This document shows positions 15,088 through 25,129 of a stretch of 64,000 nucleotides of DNA, in pieces; positions within the stretch are counted from its first letter, which is position 1, and the number at the start of each line of letters is the position of its first letter. Below the pieces are notes generated by a model. The model was not told where the DNA came from, did not search any database, and saw only the letters and a program-made list of their open reading frames with translations. Source of the DNA: Hyalangium versicolor (GTDB lineage Bacteria > Myxococcota > Myxococcia > Myxococcales > Myxococcaceae); the NCBI RefSeq assembly GCF_020103695.1, contig NZ_JAHXBF010000009.1:1-64000 (forward strand). The letters run 5' to 3'. The translations under genes and the position numbers were made by a program.

Positions 15088-16197
15088 ATGAAGGTTCATG
15101 GCCAGCCGATGCGGACCATCTGGGTCGAGCCCGATGGCTGGTCCGTGGGCATCATCGATCAGACGCGCCTGCCCCACACCTTCGTGACGCTGCGGCTCAC
15201 GACCATGGAGGAGGTGGCTCATGCCATCCGCTCCATGCAGCTCCGCGGTGCTCCGCTCATTGGTGCCGCTGCCGCCTATGGCGTGTGCCTGGCCCTCCGC
15301 CGAGATGCTTCGGATGAAGCACTGGAGCAGGCCTGCTCGGTGCTCGGCGCGACTCGTCCCACGGCCATCAACCTGCGATGGGCGTTGGAGGAGATGCGCC
15401 GCTCGCTCCGGCCTCTTGCTCCTTCCGAGCGCGTCGCCACGGCCTACCAGCGTGCCGCTGCCATCTGTGATGAGGATGTCGCCATCAACCGTGGCATCGG
15501 CTCGAACGGGCTGCCACTCATCCAGGTTGCCTGGGAGCGCAAGGGCAAGCAGGGCCGCGTCAACATCCTCACCCACTGCAACGCAGGGTGGCTCGCCACC
15601 GTGGACTGGGGCACCGCGCTCGCTCCCATCTACCTGGCTCACGAAGCGGGCATCCCCGTGCATGTCTGGGCCGATGAGACACGGCCTCGCAACCAAGGGG
15701 CCAGCCTCACCGCCTGGGAGCTGGGACAGCACGGCGTGCCTCACACCGTCATCGCCGACAACGTCGGTGGCCACCTCATGCAGCACGGCGAGGTGGACCT
15801 GTGCATCGTCGGCACCGACCGCACCACGGCTCGCGGCGACGTGGCGAACAAGATCGGCACCTACTTGAAGGCGCTCGCCGCCAAGGACAATGGCGTGCCC
15901 TTCTATGTGGCACTGCCCTCACCCACCATCGACTGGACGCTCGAGGATGGCGTGCGAGACATCCCCATCGAACAGCGGGATGGCGCTGAACTCACCGATA
16001 TCAGCGGGCGTCTGCCCTCGGGTGACGTGGTCACCGTGCGCATCACTCCTCCCGGCAGTCCCGCGGCCAACTATGGCTTCGATGTGACTCCAGCCCGCCT
16101 CGTGACGGCGCTCGTGACCGAGCGAGGCGTGTGCGCCGCTTCTCCCGAGGGCCTGCTGTCGCTCTTTCCAGAGCGCCTCCGAGGAACTGGAACGTGA
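15088..16197 (+). CDS. mtnA: S-methyl-5-thioribose-1-phosphate isomerase
   Basis: Isomerises methylthioribose-1-phosphate to methylthioribulose-1-phosphate. The 369-residue protein has the family markers RGAPLIGAAAAYG (substrate loop), catalytic Cys164 in ILTHCNAGWLAT and catalytic Asp244 in GTDRTTARGDVANKIGTY. The ATG follows a strong GGAGGAAGCA ribosome site. The stop overlaps the GTG of the downstream aldolase gene (GTGA), so the two enzymes are translationally coupled and likely act consecutively. Confidence 0.94.
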   Translation: MKVHGQPMRTIWVEPDGWSVGIIDQTRLPHTFVTLRLTTMEEVAHAIRSMQLRGAPLIGAAAAYGVCLALRRDASDEALEQACSVLGATRPTAINLRWALEEMRRSLRPLAPSERVATAYQRAAAICDEDVAINRGIGSNGLPLIQVAWERKGKQGRVNILTHCNAGWLATVDWGTALAPIYLAHEAGIPVHVWADETRPRNQGASLTAWELGQHGVPHTVIADNVGGHLMQHGEVDLCIVGTDRTTARGDVANKIGTYLKALAAKDNGVPFYVALPSPTIDWTLEDGVRDIPIEQRDGAELTDISGRLPSGDVVTVRITPPGSPAANYGFDVTPARLVTALVTERGVCAASPEGLLSLFPERLRGTGT

Positions 16198-16844
16198 GCC
16201 CGCTGCCGCACCTGCAGCAGCGAGAAGCGCTCATCGCCACCGCTCGGCAACTGAATCCCTCCGGCCTCAATCAGGGCACGTCCGGCAACCTCAGTCTCCG
16301 CGTGGAGAACGGCTTCTTCATCAGCCCCACCGGAATGGACTACGACGCGCTGCGACCCGAGGACATCGTCTTCATGCGCTTCGATGGGAGTAGCGAGGGC
16401 CCCCGGCTCCCCTCCTCCGAGTGGCGCTTCCACCGGGACATCTTCGCGGTCCGGCCTGAAGTCCACGCTGTGCTTCACACGCACTCCCTGCACAGCACGG
16501 CGCTCGCGTGTCTGCGCCGTGGCATCCCCGCCTTCCACTACATGGTGGCCAAGGCTGGCGGCAGCGACATCCGCTGTGCGCCCTACGCCACCTTTGGCAC
16601 CGAGGAACTGTCCCGCCTCGCCGTGGCCGCGCTCGATGGACGCAAGGCGTGCCTCCTGGCCAATCACGGGTTGATCACCGTGGGCGCGGATCTCGCGGCT
16701 GCCCTCAAGCTGGCTGTGGAAGTGGAGACACTCGCCGCCATGTATCTGCGAGCACTCCCAGCGGGCGAGCCCGTGCTGCTCGATGACGCGGAGATGGCCG
16801 TGGTGCTGGAGAAGTTCCGAACCTACGGACAGCAATCTCAGTAG
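16194..16844 (+). CDS. Class II aldolase/adducin family protein, probable methylthioribulose-1-P aldolase
   Basis: A 216-residue class II aldolase from GTG 16194. Features are GTSGNLSLR (phosphate/carbonyl site), SSEWRFH with a conserved Glu, the metal-binding HTHSLH pair and a third His in LANHGLI. Family members include L-fuculose-phosphate aldolase and the dehydratase MtnB. The 4-bp overlap with mtnA and the presence of mtnP suggest it acts on methylthioribulose-1-phosphate (or the 5-deoxy form), cleaving it to DHAP and an aldehyde as in the DHAP shunt. The alternative is MtnB of the classical methionine salvage, but no mtnC/D/E is seen nearby. Confidence 0.85.
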   Translation: MSPLPHLQQREALIATARQLNPSGLNQGTSGNLSLRVENGFFISPTGMDYDALRPEDIVFMRFDGSSEGPRLPSSEWRFHRDIFAVRPEVHAVLHTHSLHSTALACLRRGIPAFHYMVAKAGGSDIRCAPYATFGTEELSRLAVAALDGRKACLLANHGLITVGADLAAALKLAVEVETLAAMYLRALPAGEPVLLDDAEMAVVLEKFRTYGQQSQ

Positions 16845-16921
16845 GACTCGGCGCTTCTGCCAGCACTACCGGACGGAACCGGTTCTCGGGCAGACTTCGA
16901 ATCCTACGGACCGCAGAAGAG

Positions 16922-19213
16922 ATGAGGGGGCTGCAGCCGATGACTTCCCATGTGCATCGTACGCAACGTGGTACTCGCGAGTTTCTGCCCTCGAGGCCCC
17001 GCCTCGGGCTCCTGGCGCTGATGTGTGGCCTCACACTCGCCCTGACCGCTTGTAAAGACGATTCCCCACACTCGCGAGAGCCGGACAGCGGAACTCTTGC
17101 CCCTGACTCGGGCACCTCCGACGCCGGACCTGATGGCGGCTCCACCCCTCGAACCGACGGGGGAGACATCACCCCAGATGTTGGAAACGATGGCGGTGCG
17201 AACTCTCAGGACGGTGGCAATCACGACGGCGGTAATCCCGACTTCGATGCAGGAATCGATGGAGGCACGAACTCCACCGCCGATGCCGGCAGTGACGGTG
17301 GAACCGATGGCGGACCTCCCACCCAGGCTTGTGGTGACCTCATTGAAGACAATGTGCTCGCGCGCTGGTCCGCCTGGGCCGAGGGCAACGCCACGACGAA
17401 CCTCAGCACCCTCGGACAGCCCGAGGATGTCATCCGCGGCAACACCTCCCTGCGCGCCGTCACCCAGGCTCCCTTCGACTTCGCCCTGCGCTACTCGCCG
17501 CCCAGCGGCTCCATGGATGTCTCCAGCGCCGCGCAGATCCGCTTCGCCATTCGCGGCCTCAACACCACCCCCTACGGCTGGCAAGGCAACTTCCCCGTCG
17601 TCGTCCTCCAGGACTCCAGCGGCAAGCGCCGCACCTTCACTCCCAGCCGTCAGCTCCTTGGCAGAGACGGCTCCACCTGGGTCCCCATCTCCATTCCCCT
17701 CGCTGGTGATTCCACCTGGGCCCTCTCGGGCAACCCGGTGGACCTCAGCACCATCTCCCTCGTCGAGATTCACGCCGATACCTGGGACTCCGGCTTCACC
17801 CTCGATGTCGATGCGCTGAGCTTCGAACAGGCCCAGACCGTCTGCGCCCTCCAGTGCCCCAACGCCTGCAGTGGCCACGGCACCTGTGATGCCTCCATCC
17901 TCGCCTGTGAATGCAACCTCGGCTACGGAGGCTCCGCTTGCTCCACCTGCGCTCCCGGCTTCGTCTCGCAGAACGGCTCGTGCGTGCTCCCCAATGACGC
18001 CAACCACTCCGAGTGGCCCAATGCCACCAGCAAGGCCAACAGCGACACCTGGCTCATGGTCCACCACGCCCAGATTCAAACCTTCAAGCCCAAGGTGCTG
18101 GCGCTCAACTTCGTCAACAAGAGCAACCCCACCCAGATCTCCCAGCTCATCTCCCAGCTCATCAGCGCCTTCGCCGAGGGCTCCAAGGTCCAGGGCATCA
18201 AGAATCCCTCCGCTCCCGCCCAGCTCCAGTACCAGCTCGCCAAGCCCATCCTCGACCTGAGAGATGGCGTCAACGGCCGCCCAGCTCCGCCCGCCAACTA
18301 CCCCTACGAGAACAGCACCCTCTTCCCCCGCCGCCCCGCCAACGAATCCGGCTCGTGGAGTTTCGACTACGCCACCCTCTTCGAGCAGGGCTTCGCCCAG
18401 TACTATGGCTACACCGACCCGGCCAACCCCAGCCGCTACCTCACCCTCTGCGAGCTCGTCGACCGCGGAGACATCCACGAACTGTGGGTCATCGGCTCGG
18501 GCGATGTGCCGGACGTCAGCGCCGCGGAGGTACTCGAATCCAAGCCTCGCTACACCCGCACCGGCAACCGCATCCCCAACGCCGTGGAGCGCTGCGCGGG
18601 CAATGGCTGCTTCGACTCGGATGTGCCCTTCTGCGGCCGCAGCCTCCGCGTCGGCTTCGTCAACTACAACCGCGGCCCCGGCTGCTATGTGCACTCGGAA
18701 GGCCACGGCCTCGAGTGGACCTCCAACAGCCACGCCGTGCCCGCCCTCACCGAGTGGTTCACCCCGTTCACCCGGTTCGATCTGGACACCCGCTACGGCC
18801 TGCCCTTCTCCGAGTGGTACGGGATGAGCTGCGCCACCGAGCCGTGTCTCAGCTTCCCCTCCGCCACCAGCGCCCGCGTCGTCCACCAGGGCTCCACCTA
18901 CAACGTGAACCCCTATGACGCAGCCTGCGGCAGCGTGCACTTCCCGCCCAACGGCACCCAGCACTACGACTACGCCAACGCCACCTCCGTGCGCACCTCG
19001 TGCACCGGCTTCGGCCGCCACCAGGGCTCGGGCGGCACCGATGCCACCGGGCTCGTCAACAAGGACACCTGGGCCCCCTACCTGAGCCTCGCTCCCGACT
19101 GCGGCGGCGAGTTCCTCGTCTGGTGGTTCCAGAACATGCCCGGCTACAACTCCGGGCAGACCTACTCCGACGGGCGGCCCATGCCCTCCGTCTGGCCCTT
19201 CCTCTTCTACTGA
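16922..19213 (+). CDS. Large surface lipoprotein with Asp-Gly linker and EGF-like module
   Basis: A 763-residue secreted lipoprotein: signal ending in LTLALTAC (Cys about 45), then a roughly 90-residue Asp/Gly/Asn-rich linker typical of myxobacterial surface proteins. Residues about 140-300 form a beta-rich, carbohydrate-binding-like domain; around 305-345 is a Cys-rich EGF-like module (CSGHGTC, CECNLGYGG). The C-terminal 400 residues are an uncharacterised domain containing HSEGHGLEW, where two His and a Glu could bind metal, near conserved Cys pairs. Function unknown; a secreted hydrolase or adhesin is possible. The start may also be ATG 16940. Confidence 0.78.
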   Translation: MRGLQPMTSHVHRTQRGTREFLPSRPRLGLLALMCGLTLALTACKDDSPHSREPDSGTLAPDSGTSDAGPDGGSTPRTDGGDITPDVGNDGGANSQDGGNHDGGNPDFDAGIDGGTNSTADAGSDGGTDGGPPTQACGDLIEDNVLARWSAWAEGNATTNLSTLGQPEDVIRGNTSLRAVTQAPFDFALRYSPPSGSMDVSSAAQIRFAIRGLNTTPYGWQGNFPVVVLQDSSGKRRTFTPSRQLLGRDGSTWVPISIPLAGDSTWALSGNPVDLSTISLVEIHADTWDSGFTLDVDALSFEQAQTVCALQCPNACSGHGTCDASILACECNLGYGGSACSTCAPGFVSQNGSCVLPNDANHSEWPNATSKANSDTWLMVHHAQIQTFKPKVLALNFVNKSNPTQISQLISQLISAFAEGSKVQGIKNPSAPAQLQYQLAKPILDLRDGVNGRPAPPANYPYENSTLFPRRPANESGSWSFDYATLFEQGFAQYYGYTDPANPSRYLTLCELVDRGDIHELWVIGSGDVPDVSAAEVLESKPRYTRTGNRIPNAVERCAGNGCFDSDVPFCGRSLRVGFVNYNRGPGCYVHSEGHGLEWTSNSHAVPALTEWFTPFTRFDLDTRYGLPFSEWYGMSCATEPCLSFPSATSARVVHQGSTYNVNPYDAACGSVHFPPNGTQHYDYANATSVRTSCTGFGRHQGSGGTDATGLVNKDTWAPYLSLAPDCGGEFLVWWFQNMPGYNSGQTYSDGRPMPSVWPFLFY

Positions 19214-19230
19214 CCGCGCACCCGGCCTCC

Positions 19231-20166
19231 ATGCCCCCTCGCAAGCTCCCGCGACACCTCAACTGGCTGGAGGCCTTCATCGCCGCTGTCGAAGCCGGCA
19301 GCCTCGAAGGCGCCGCCGAACACCTCGGCGTCGCCCGCTCCGTCGTCAGCGAACACATCCGCGCCCTCGAGGCCGCTCTCGGCGACGGCGAGCCCCTGCT
19401 CGAACGCAGCCCCGGCCGCCGCCTCCACCTCACCCCTCGCGGCCAGCGCCTCTACGCCGGCACCCAGACGCCCCTCCATCAGCTCGATCTCAAGCGACTG
19501 AGGGATCTCGCCAGCTCCGAGCCCAGCCTCCGCCTCGGCCTCAACCACACCCTCTCCATCATGCTCCTGGCCGACATCGCCCGAGATGCCGCCCAGGCCG
19601 GCATCAAGCTGGAGATCGGCTTCGGCGGGCCCTTCGAACTCGTCCGAGAGCTCCAGACAGGCCAGCGCGATCTGGTCATCGACTTCACGCCCCTGCCCCC
19701 CCACCGCGGCATCGAGTCCGAGTCCCTCGTCAGCCTCCCCTTCGTCGTCCTCGCCGGCCCGAACACGCCCCTCGCCGAGCACACCGGGCCTCGCAAGGCG
19801 CTCCAGGTGAAGGACCTCGAAGGCCAGTCCTTCGTCGACTGGCTCCGGGATGATCCCTACGGCGGCGCCAACAGCGCCCGCTTCGCCGCCCACAACGTCA
19901 CCGTCCGCGAGGTGGCTCGCGTCGAGAGCTTCCTCCACCTCTTCGACGTGCTCCGCGCCTTCGGCCAGGCCTGCGCCGTGGCTCCGGACCTGCGCCTCCT
20001 GAGCGCCTTCCCTCCCGATCTCCACGTCTGGCCGCTCCAGGAAGAGCAGCCCCAGTTCATCGAAGTCGTCGCGCTCTGGCCCGCGGGCTCGCTCACCACC
20101 GAGACCCGCCATGTCCTCCAGGGCCTCCGCCGCCGGCTGGGACAGAGACGTCGGAAAATCGACTAG
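19231..20166 (+). CDS. LysR-family transcriptional regulator
   Basis: A 311-residue LysR regulator. Residues 10-70 form the winged HTH (LEAFIAAVEAGSLEGAAEHLG, SVVSEHIRALE), the remainder is the substrate-binding effector domain. ATG 19231 lies 17 bp after the lipoprotein gene, so readthrough is likely; the frame is open upstream but inside that gene. LysR proteins usually control a divergent gene, but none is adjacent here. Its ligand and targets are unknown. Confidence 0.88.
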   Translation: MPPRKLPRHLNWLEAFIAAVEAGSLEGAAEHLGVARSVVSEHIRALEAALGDGEPLLERSPGRRLHLTPRGQRLYAGTQTPLHQLDLKRLRDLASSEPSLRLGLNHTLSIMLLADIARDAAQAGIKLEIGFGGPFELVRELQTGQRDLVIDFTPLPPHRGIESESLVSLPFVVLAGPNTPLAEHTGPRKALQVKDLEGQSFVDWLRDDPYGGANSARFAAHNVTVREVARVESFLHLFDVLRAFGQACAVAPDLRLLSAFPPDLHVWPLQEEQPQFIEVVALWPAGSLTTETRHVLQGLRRRLGQRRRKID

Positions 20167-20316
20167 GCCGTCTCTTCTCCAACACGCAGTGCGTTGTCTC
20201 GAGGACACGAGCGCACTCAACGTGGAGAACTCAAAGCAGCCGTCGCACTCCCGCCGGACTCTGCGTGCACTGCCCCCCGTGTTACCAGCCCTCGCGTATC
20301 AAACTTGGGGGGGAAC

Positions 20317-23300
20317 ATGTCCTGGCATTGCATGAGATGTTTCACGGGAGTGCTGTTCGCGGTCGTGCTGGCACTCCCTCTTGGATCCGCTTCTGCCCAG
20401 GACCGGAGAGAGGCCTCCACGCCCTACTGGCCCGTTCCCCTCGGCTCCTGGCAGCGCACCCTGGCTGGCGACGGCTACACGGTATGGCGCCAGGAGATCT
20501 ACTCGGGATGTTCGTTCGCTGATCACTCCTACACCCTGGAGGTGCCGGCGGATCCCCAGTCCATGTCCGATATCTCGTATTCGATGAGCAACTACGACGT
20601 CGACTACAACGACACCCAGGGTTGCTCGGGCGGGCCGGAAGTCGACCTCATGTCCTTCAACGGCCACCAGCTCGGACAGGTGACGGGGGCCAATGACTCC
20701 TGGAGCATCAACACCTGGCCGCTCGACAAGAGCCAGCTTGTCCAGGGCTCCAACGCCATCTTCATCGACACGGACGCCACCAACACCGGTTGCTGGTGCG
20801 TGGGCGTGGGGTGGATCGAAGTGCGCGCCAAGGTGGGCTTCAAGGTGCTCGCCAGCACGCCGCAGGACCAGGACAAGAACCGCGACTTCCACGCCGGCGC
20901 CGTGGACCTGACCGTCACCTTCACCGCCGAGTACGATCCCGCCACTCTCACCCCGAGCACGTTCCAGTTGGAGTACCGGGATCCGAGCGGCACCTGGCAG
21001 CCCGTGGGCGGCTCCTTCTCCCAGCTGTCTCCAGACAAGTTCCGCTTCGTGCCCGGCGCGGACTTGAAGGACGGCGTCCGCTACCGCGCCACCGTCAAGG
21101 GCGGCTCGAGCGGAGTCACCAGCAAGACGGGAGCGATCCTGGATTCGGATTCCGTCTGGTACTTCTGGACCGTGCCCGACCTGAGCCTGACGGATGCCTT
21201 CAACTATGGCTCCGGCTCGGTGTGCCTGCCGCCCAGCACGTCCTGCCCGGGCCTGGAGATCGCCGTGTTCCAGACGGCGCGCAACCAGCCCATGGTGGCC
21301 GGCAAGCCCGCGGTGGCGCGCCTCTATCTGCGGTGGAAGCAGCACACGGACGTCCACGCGGACGATCAGGTGAGGGACCTGGAGGTGGAGGCTCGGCTCA
21401 AGGTGGGCAGCCTGACGCAAACGCAGACACAGACGCTGAAGCGCCCCGACCGCTACACCGCCGCGGAGCGCGAGGCCGCGCAGCACACCATCAACCTCTA
21501 CCAGACGCCCAGCGCCAGCTTCACCTACGAGGCGGAGGTGACGCCCCGCCCCCAGACGAACGCCACGCCGGTGAAGTACACGCAGACGCTCGCCTTGGCG
21601 AGCTCGGGCAAGACGCCTCGGCTGAGCTTCAACTACTACTTCCTCAAGGACGGCCTCTGGAACGGCGGGGTGCCCGCGGCGGCTCGTACCGAGGGCACCA
21701 ACACCATGACGGCCGGTGCCCAGCTCATCACCGACAACTTCCCCGTCCTCAGCACCACCTTCACCAACAAGGGTGACTACTCCATCGGCTACACCTTCAC
21801 CGGCAACACCGCGGGCACCTGCGCGAGCACCACCACCCAGGTCTCCGAAGTCTCCTGTCCGATCGGCAGCAGCCTCATGCTCATGGCCGAGTTCCGGTGC
21901 GCCTACGCCCGGCTGGACTCGCTGCGCGGTGGCGCCTCGATGATCGCCGCGACCGTCCCCAACACCTTCTGTCCCGGGGCAACGGCCTTCGCCATGGGCA
22001 AGGTGTTCATGCACCAGGCCGGTACCAACGCCAACGACGGCACCATCGCCCACGAGACAGGGCACGTCTTCGGCATCAGCACGGCCAACAATCCCACCGC
22101 CAAGCATCGCAACGACAGCAAGGGCGTCGAGGGCTTCCAGGTTCGTCTCCGCAAGAACCGCTCCAACCTGGAGAGCCCGAACGCGAGCATCTCGCTGATG
22201 CACACCACCCTCCAGCCCACCGGTACCCAGTGGGTCCACAACGATGACTACGCCACCCTGCTGGGGACCGTCTCTCTCGCCGCCTCCTCCCTCCTGCCTT
22301 CGGCCTCCGCGGCGACGAAGGCCCCGAACTACCTCATCGTCTCCGGCTTCGTGGACCTGGACCGGGGAACCGCAGCGCTGCAGCCTGCCTACCTGCAGCA
22401 AGTGCCCAATGATCCGCCTTCCCCCAGCGGCACGTGCGTGGTGGAGTTGCTCGACGGCGGTGGCGCCGTGCTGGCCTCCGACCACGTCACTCCCATCACC
22501 GAGCCCGAGCCGCAGTACCTCGAGGATCCACCGCCCGAGGCCGCGCATGGCCCCACCGTCGCCGCCGGCCCGGCCTATTTCTCGGTGAGCCTGCCGTGGA
22601 GTGAAGCCGCTCGGAGCCTGCGCGTCAGCTGCAATGGCAACACGCTCACCACCCAGCAACGCAGCCCCCACCCTCCCACGGTGGACTTCGCGGGCCTGAG
22701 CGATGGCGACACCCTGAGTGGCGTACGGAGCATCTCCTGGGCGGGACAGGATGAAGACGCTCCTCCCCTGCTGAGCTACCAGCTCCAGGTCCTGGGCGAG
22801 AACGGCAACTGGACTCCGCTCACCCCCATCACCCCGGACACACACTTCGATCTGGATACCTCCCTGCTCCCCACGGGTCCCCAACAGCTCCGAGTACTCG
22901 TGACCGATGGCTTCGACTCGGCATTCGCCACCCGCTCGGTGTCCATCGTCCACGTCGTCACCGTGGCCAGCACCCTGCCCGCCAGTGGCGCAACCCAGGT
23001 CCCCCTGACCACGACGGTCCAGGTCCAGTTCGGCTCGGACATGCTCGGAGACTCAATCAGCGGGAGCACCTTCTCGCTCATGGGCTTCGCTGGCTGGGTG
23101 CCAGCGACGGTGACGTATGACGCGGCCAGCCGCCAAGCGACGCTCACGCCCTCGGCGCCACTGCAGCCCGCCCAGGAGTACACCGCACGCCTGGACGCCT
23201 CCGTGCAGGATCTCCACGGCAACACCCTGGGCACGGAATACACCTGGCACTTCACCACCAGCCCGGACTCGACTCCGCCCCGCGTGCTGAAGACCAGCCC

Positions 23301-25062
23301 TCCTCACGGGGCCCTCGGCGTTCCCCTCAATGCCCTGGTGCAGGCGGACTTCGACGAGGACCTGAACCCCACTACCCTGACGACGAGCAGCTTCCAGTTG
23401 CTGGACCCGAGCGGCACGCCCGTGGCGGGTGAGGTGATCTACGACTACTCCGTGCGGCACGCGCTCTTCATCGCGAGCGCACCCCTACAGCCCGGCGTCC
23501 GCTACACCGCTCGCCTCGACACCGCCGTCACCGACGCCGCGGGCAACGCGCTGGCGAGCCCCGTCTCGTGGAGCTTCACCCCAGGCACCCTCCTGTCCAA
23601 TGGCCTTCGCATCGTGGGCAACTATGGCGATCAAGCCCATGACCTGGACGGAGATGGGTTGTACGACAACCTCACCGTGAGCGTGGACGTGGAGGTGCTG
23701 GATGCGGGCCTCTACAACCTCAACGCGCGCCTCATCGACCGATACGGCTCGCTCCTCCAGTGGCAGACCACGGGCGATGTCTTCCTCACCCTCGGCGTGC
23801 ACCGGCTGTCCCTCGTCTACGGCGGCGCGCCCATCCGCAGCAACGGCGTGGACGGCCCCTACATCCTGGACAGCGTGAACTTCTACAGCCCGTGGGATCC
23901 GTCCCTCGCCGACCAGCAGTTCCGGGCGTACCAGACGTTTCCCTACTCGGCGGGCTCATTCTTCAGCGTGCTCGTCTTCGGCGGACTGCCGGACCAGATC
24001 CTGGAGACGAACACCTCCCGTGACGATGCCTTCAACCTGCGCGACTACACCACGCACCTCAGCCTGCCCGTGACCGCCATCGCGTACCGCCTCATCGTGA
24101 GCACGGATCCCCGCGTGGGAGTGAGCATCGATGGCGACGCCAACGTGGACATCTTCCCGCAGCCCGGTGTGGAGGCGGAGAGCGATGTCACCATCGAGGC
24201 TCGGGACCCCTACGGCAATCGCATCACCAGCACCTTCCATGTCAGCGTGCAGTTGCCGCGCCCGGCCGTGCTGATCGCCCCTGCAGAGCTGACGATGAGC
24301 ACCCGCCAGAGCCGGCAGATCGACGTGGCCATCCAGGATCAGTTCGGCCACCCCTTCACGGCTCCGACCGAGGTCGTCTTCTCCACCACGGTGGGCACGG
24401 TGGCTCCGACGCACGTGTCCACCAGCTCGGGCTCGGCCAGCACGGTGCTCACCACGGGCGCCACGGCGGGGACAGGCTTCGTCACCATCCGCACCGGCTA
24501 CGCCTCCGCGCTGGTGAAGGTCAATGTGCAGGCCTCCACCTCCTGCACGGTGCCTCCCGGCACGCCGACCCTGGTGCTCAACGGCAGCAGTTCCATGACG
24601 CTGGAGTGTGGCGTGGACACGTGGACGGACCCTGGCGCCAAGGCCTGGGACGCATGCGGCCCGGTCGACGTGCACACCTACAACTCGGGCAACGACTCCT
24701 CCGGCCCCGGCCCCAACACCCATGCCGAGGGCACCTACTCCGTGCAGTACGTGGCCTGGAACTCGGTGGGCCACACCGTGAGCGCCATCCGCTCCGTGAC
24801 CGTGGATGACCGGACGCCTCCCACGCTCAAGCTCCTGGGCACCGCGCAGCAGACCCACCGCTGCGGCACGGCCTGGGTGGACCCGGGCGTCGAGTCAATT
24901 GATGCGTGCTACGGGAACGTGGCCCCCACCGTGCAGCGGATCGGCTGGGTGAATGGCTGGATGAAGGGTGTCTACACCGTGCGCTATGCGGTGACGGACA
25001 GCGGGGGCAATGCCGCGCCGCCCGTGACTCGCACGGTGGAGGTCGTCGACTGCCCCTGGTGA
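20317..25062 (+). CDS. Giant secreted zinc metalloprotease-like protein with Ig-like and DUF5011-like domains
   Basis: A 1581-residue exported protein. ATG 20317 starts a clean signal peptide (FTGVLFAVVLALPLGSASA) cleaved near residue 30. Residues 560-600 contain AHETGHVFG, a zinc-binding HExxHxxG (His579, Glu580, His583) with a downstream SLMHTT that could be a Met-turn, as in metzincins. Two Big_5-like (SbsA) beta domains follow at about 885-1085 (repeat motif TLPASGATQVPLTT / TSPPHGALGVPLNA), another Ig-like stretch at about 1315-1405, and two DUF5011-like domains at the end with DPGAKAWDACG and DPGVESIDACYG. Likely degrades prey or matrix protein outside the cell. Earlier in-frame starts lack a signal peptide. 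Confidence 0.83.
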   Translation: MSWHCMRCFTGVLFAVVLALPLGSASAQDRREASTPYWPVPLGSWQRTLAGDGYTVWRQEIYSGCSFADHSYTLEVPADPQSMSDISYSMSNYDVDYNDTQGCSGGPEVDLMSFNGHQLGQVTGANDSWSINTWPLDKSQLVQGSNAIFIDTDATNTGCWCVGVGWIEVRAKVGFKVLASTPQDQDKNRDFHAGAVDLTVTFTAEYDPATLTPSTFQLEYRDPSGTWQPVGGSFSQLSPDKFRFVPGADLKDGVRYRATVKGGSSGVTSKTGAILDSDSVWYFWTVPDLSLTDAFNYGSGSVCLPPSTSCPGLEIAVFQTARNQPMVAGKPAVARLYLRWKQHTDVHADDQVRDLEVEARLKVGSLTQTQTQTLKRPDRYTAAEREAAQHTINLYQTPSASFTYEAEVTPRPQTNATPVKYTQTLALASSGKTPRLSFNYYFLKDGLWNGGVPAAARTEGTNTMTAGAQLITDNFPVLSTTFTNKGDYSIGYTFTGNTAGTCASTTTQVSEVSCPIGSSLMLMAEFRCAYARLDSLRGGASMIAATVPNTFCPGATAFAMGKVFMHQAGTNANDGTIAHETGHVFGISTANNPTAKHRNDSKGVEGFQVRLRKNRSNLESPNASISLMHTTLQPTGTQWVHNDDYATLLGTVSLAASSLLPSASAATKAPNYLIVSGFVDLDRGTAALQPAYLQQVPNDPPSPSGTCVVELLDGGGAVLASDHVTPITEPEPQYLEDPPPEAAHGPTVAAGPAYFSVSLPWSEAARSLRVSCNGNTLTTQQRSPHPPTVDFAGLSDGDTLSGVRSISWAGQDEDAPPLLSYQLQVLGENGNWTPLTPITPDTHFDLDTSLLPTGPQQLRVLVTDGFDSAFATRSVSIVHVVTVASTLPASGATQVPLTTTVQVQFGSDMLGDSISGSTFSLMGFAGWVPATVTYDAASRQATLTPSAPLQPAQEYTARLDASVQDLHGNTLGTEYTWHFTTSPDSTPPRVLKTSPPHGALGVPLNALVQADFDEDLNPTTLTTSSFQLLDPSGTPVAGEVIYDYSVRHALFIASAPLQPGVRYTARLDTAVTDAAGNALASPVSWSFTPGTLLSNGLRIVGNYGDQAHDLDGDGLYDNLTVSVDVEVLDAGLYNLNARLIDRYGSLLQWQTTGDVFLTLGVHRLSLVYGGAPIRSNGVDGPYILDSVNFYSPWDPSLADQQFRAYQTFPYSAGSFFSVLVFGGLPDQILETNTSRDDAFNLRDYTTHLSLPVTAIAYRLIVSTDPRVGVSIDGDANVDIFPQPGVEAESDVTIEARDPYGNRITSTFHVSVQLPRPAVLIAPAELTMSTRQSRQIDVAIQDQFGHPFTAPTEVVFSTTVGTVAPTHVSTSSGSASTVLTTGATAGTGFVTIRTGYASALVKVNVQASTSCTVPPGTPTLVLNGSSSMTLECGVDTWTDPGAKAWDACGPVDVHTYNSGNDSSGPGPNTHAEGTYSVQYVAWNSVGHTVSAIRSVTVDDRTPPTLKLLGTAQQTHRCGTAWVDPGVESIDACYGNVAPTVQRIGWVNGWMKGVYTVRYAVTDSGGNAAPPVTRTVEVVDCPW

Positions 25063-25129
25063 GCACTCCACTCGGGAGCCTCTTGCGGACTGCGTCCGGT
25101 CGTGGTGGGAACCTGGTGGAGAGCCCACC

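Noticed and set aside
16904..19021. Long Gly/Ala/Val-rich - strand frame opposite the surface lipoprotein
   Set aside because: It is the antisense of the Asp-Gly linker and beta domain; low complexity and no plausible start signal.
20299..22953. Long - strand frame opposite the metalloprotease
   Set aside because: Gly/Arg/Val-rich antisense composition without domains; the + strand has a signal peptide and zinc motif.
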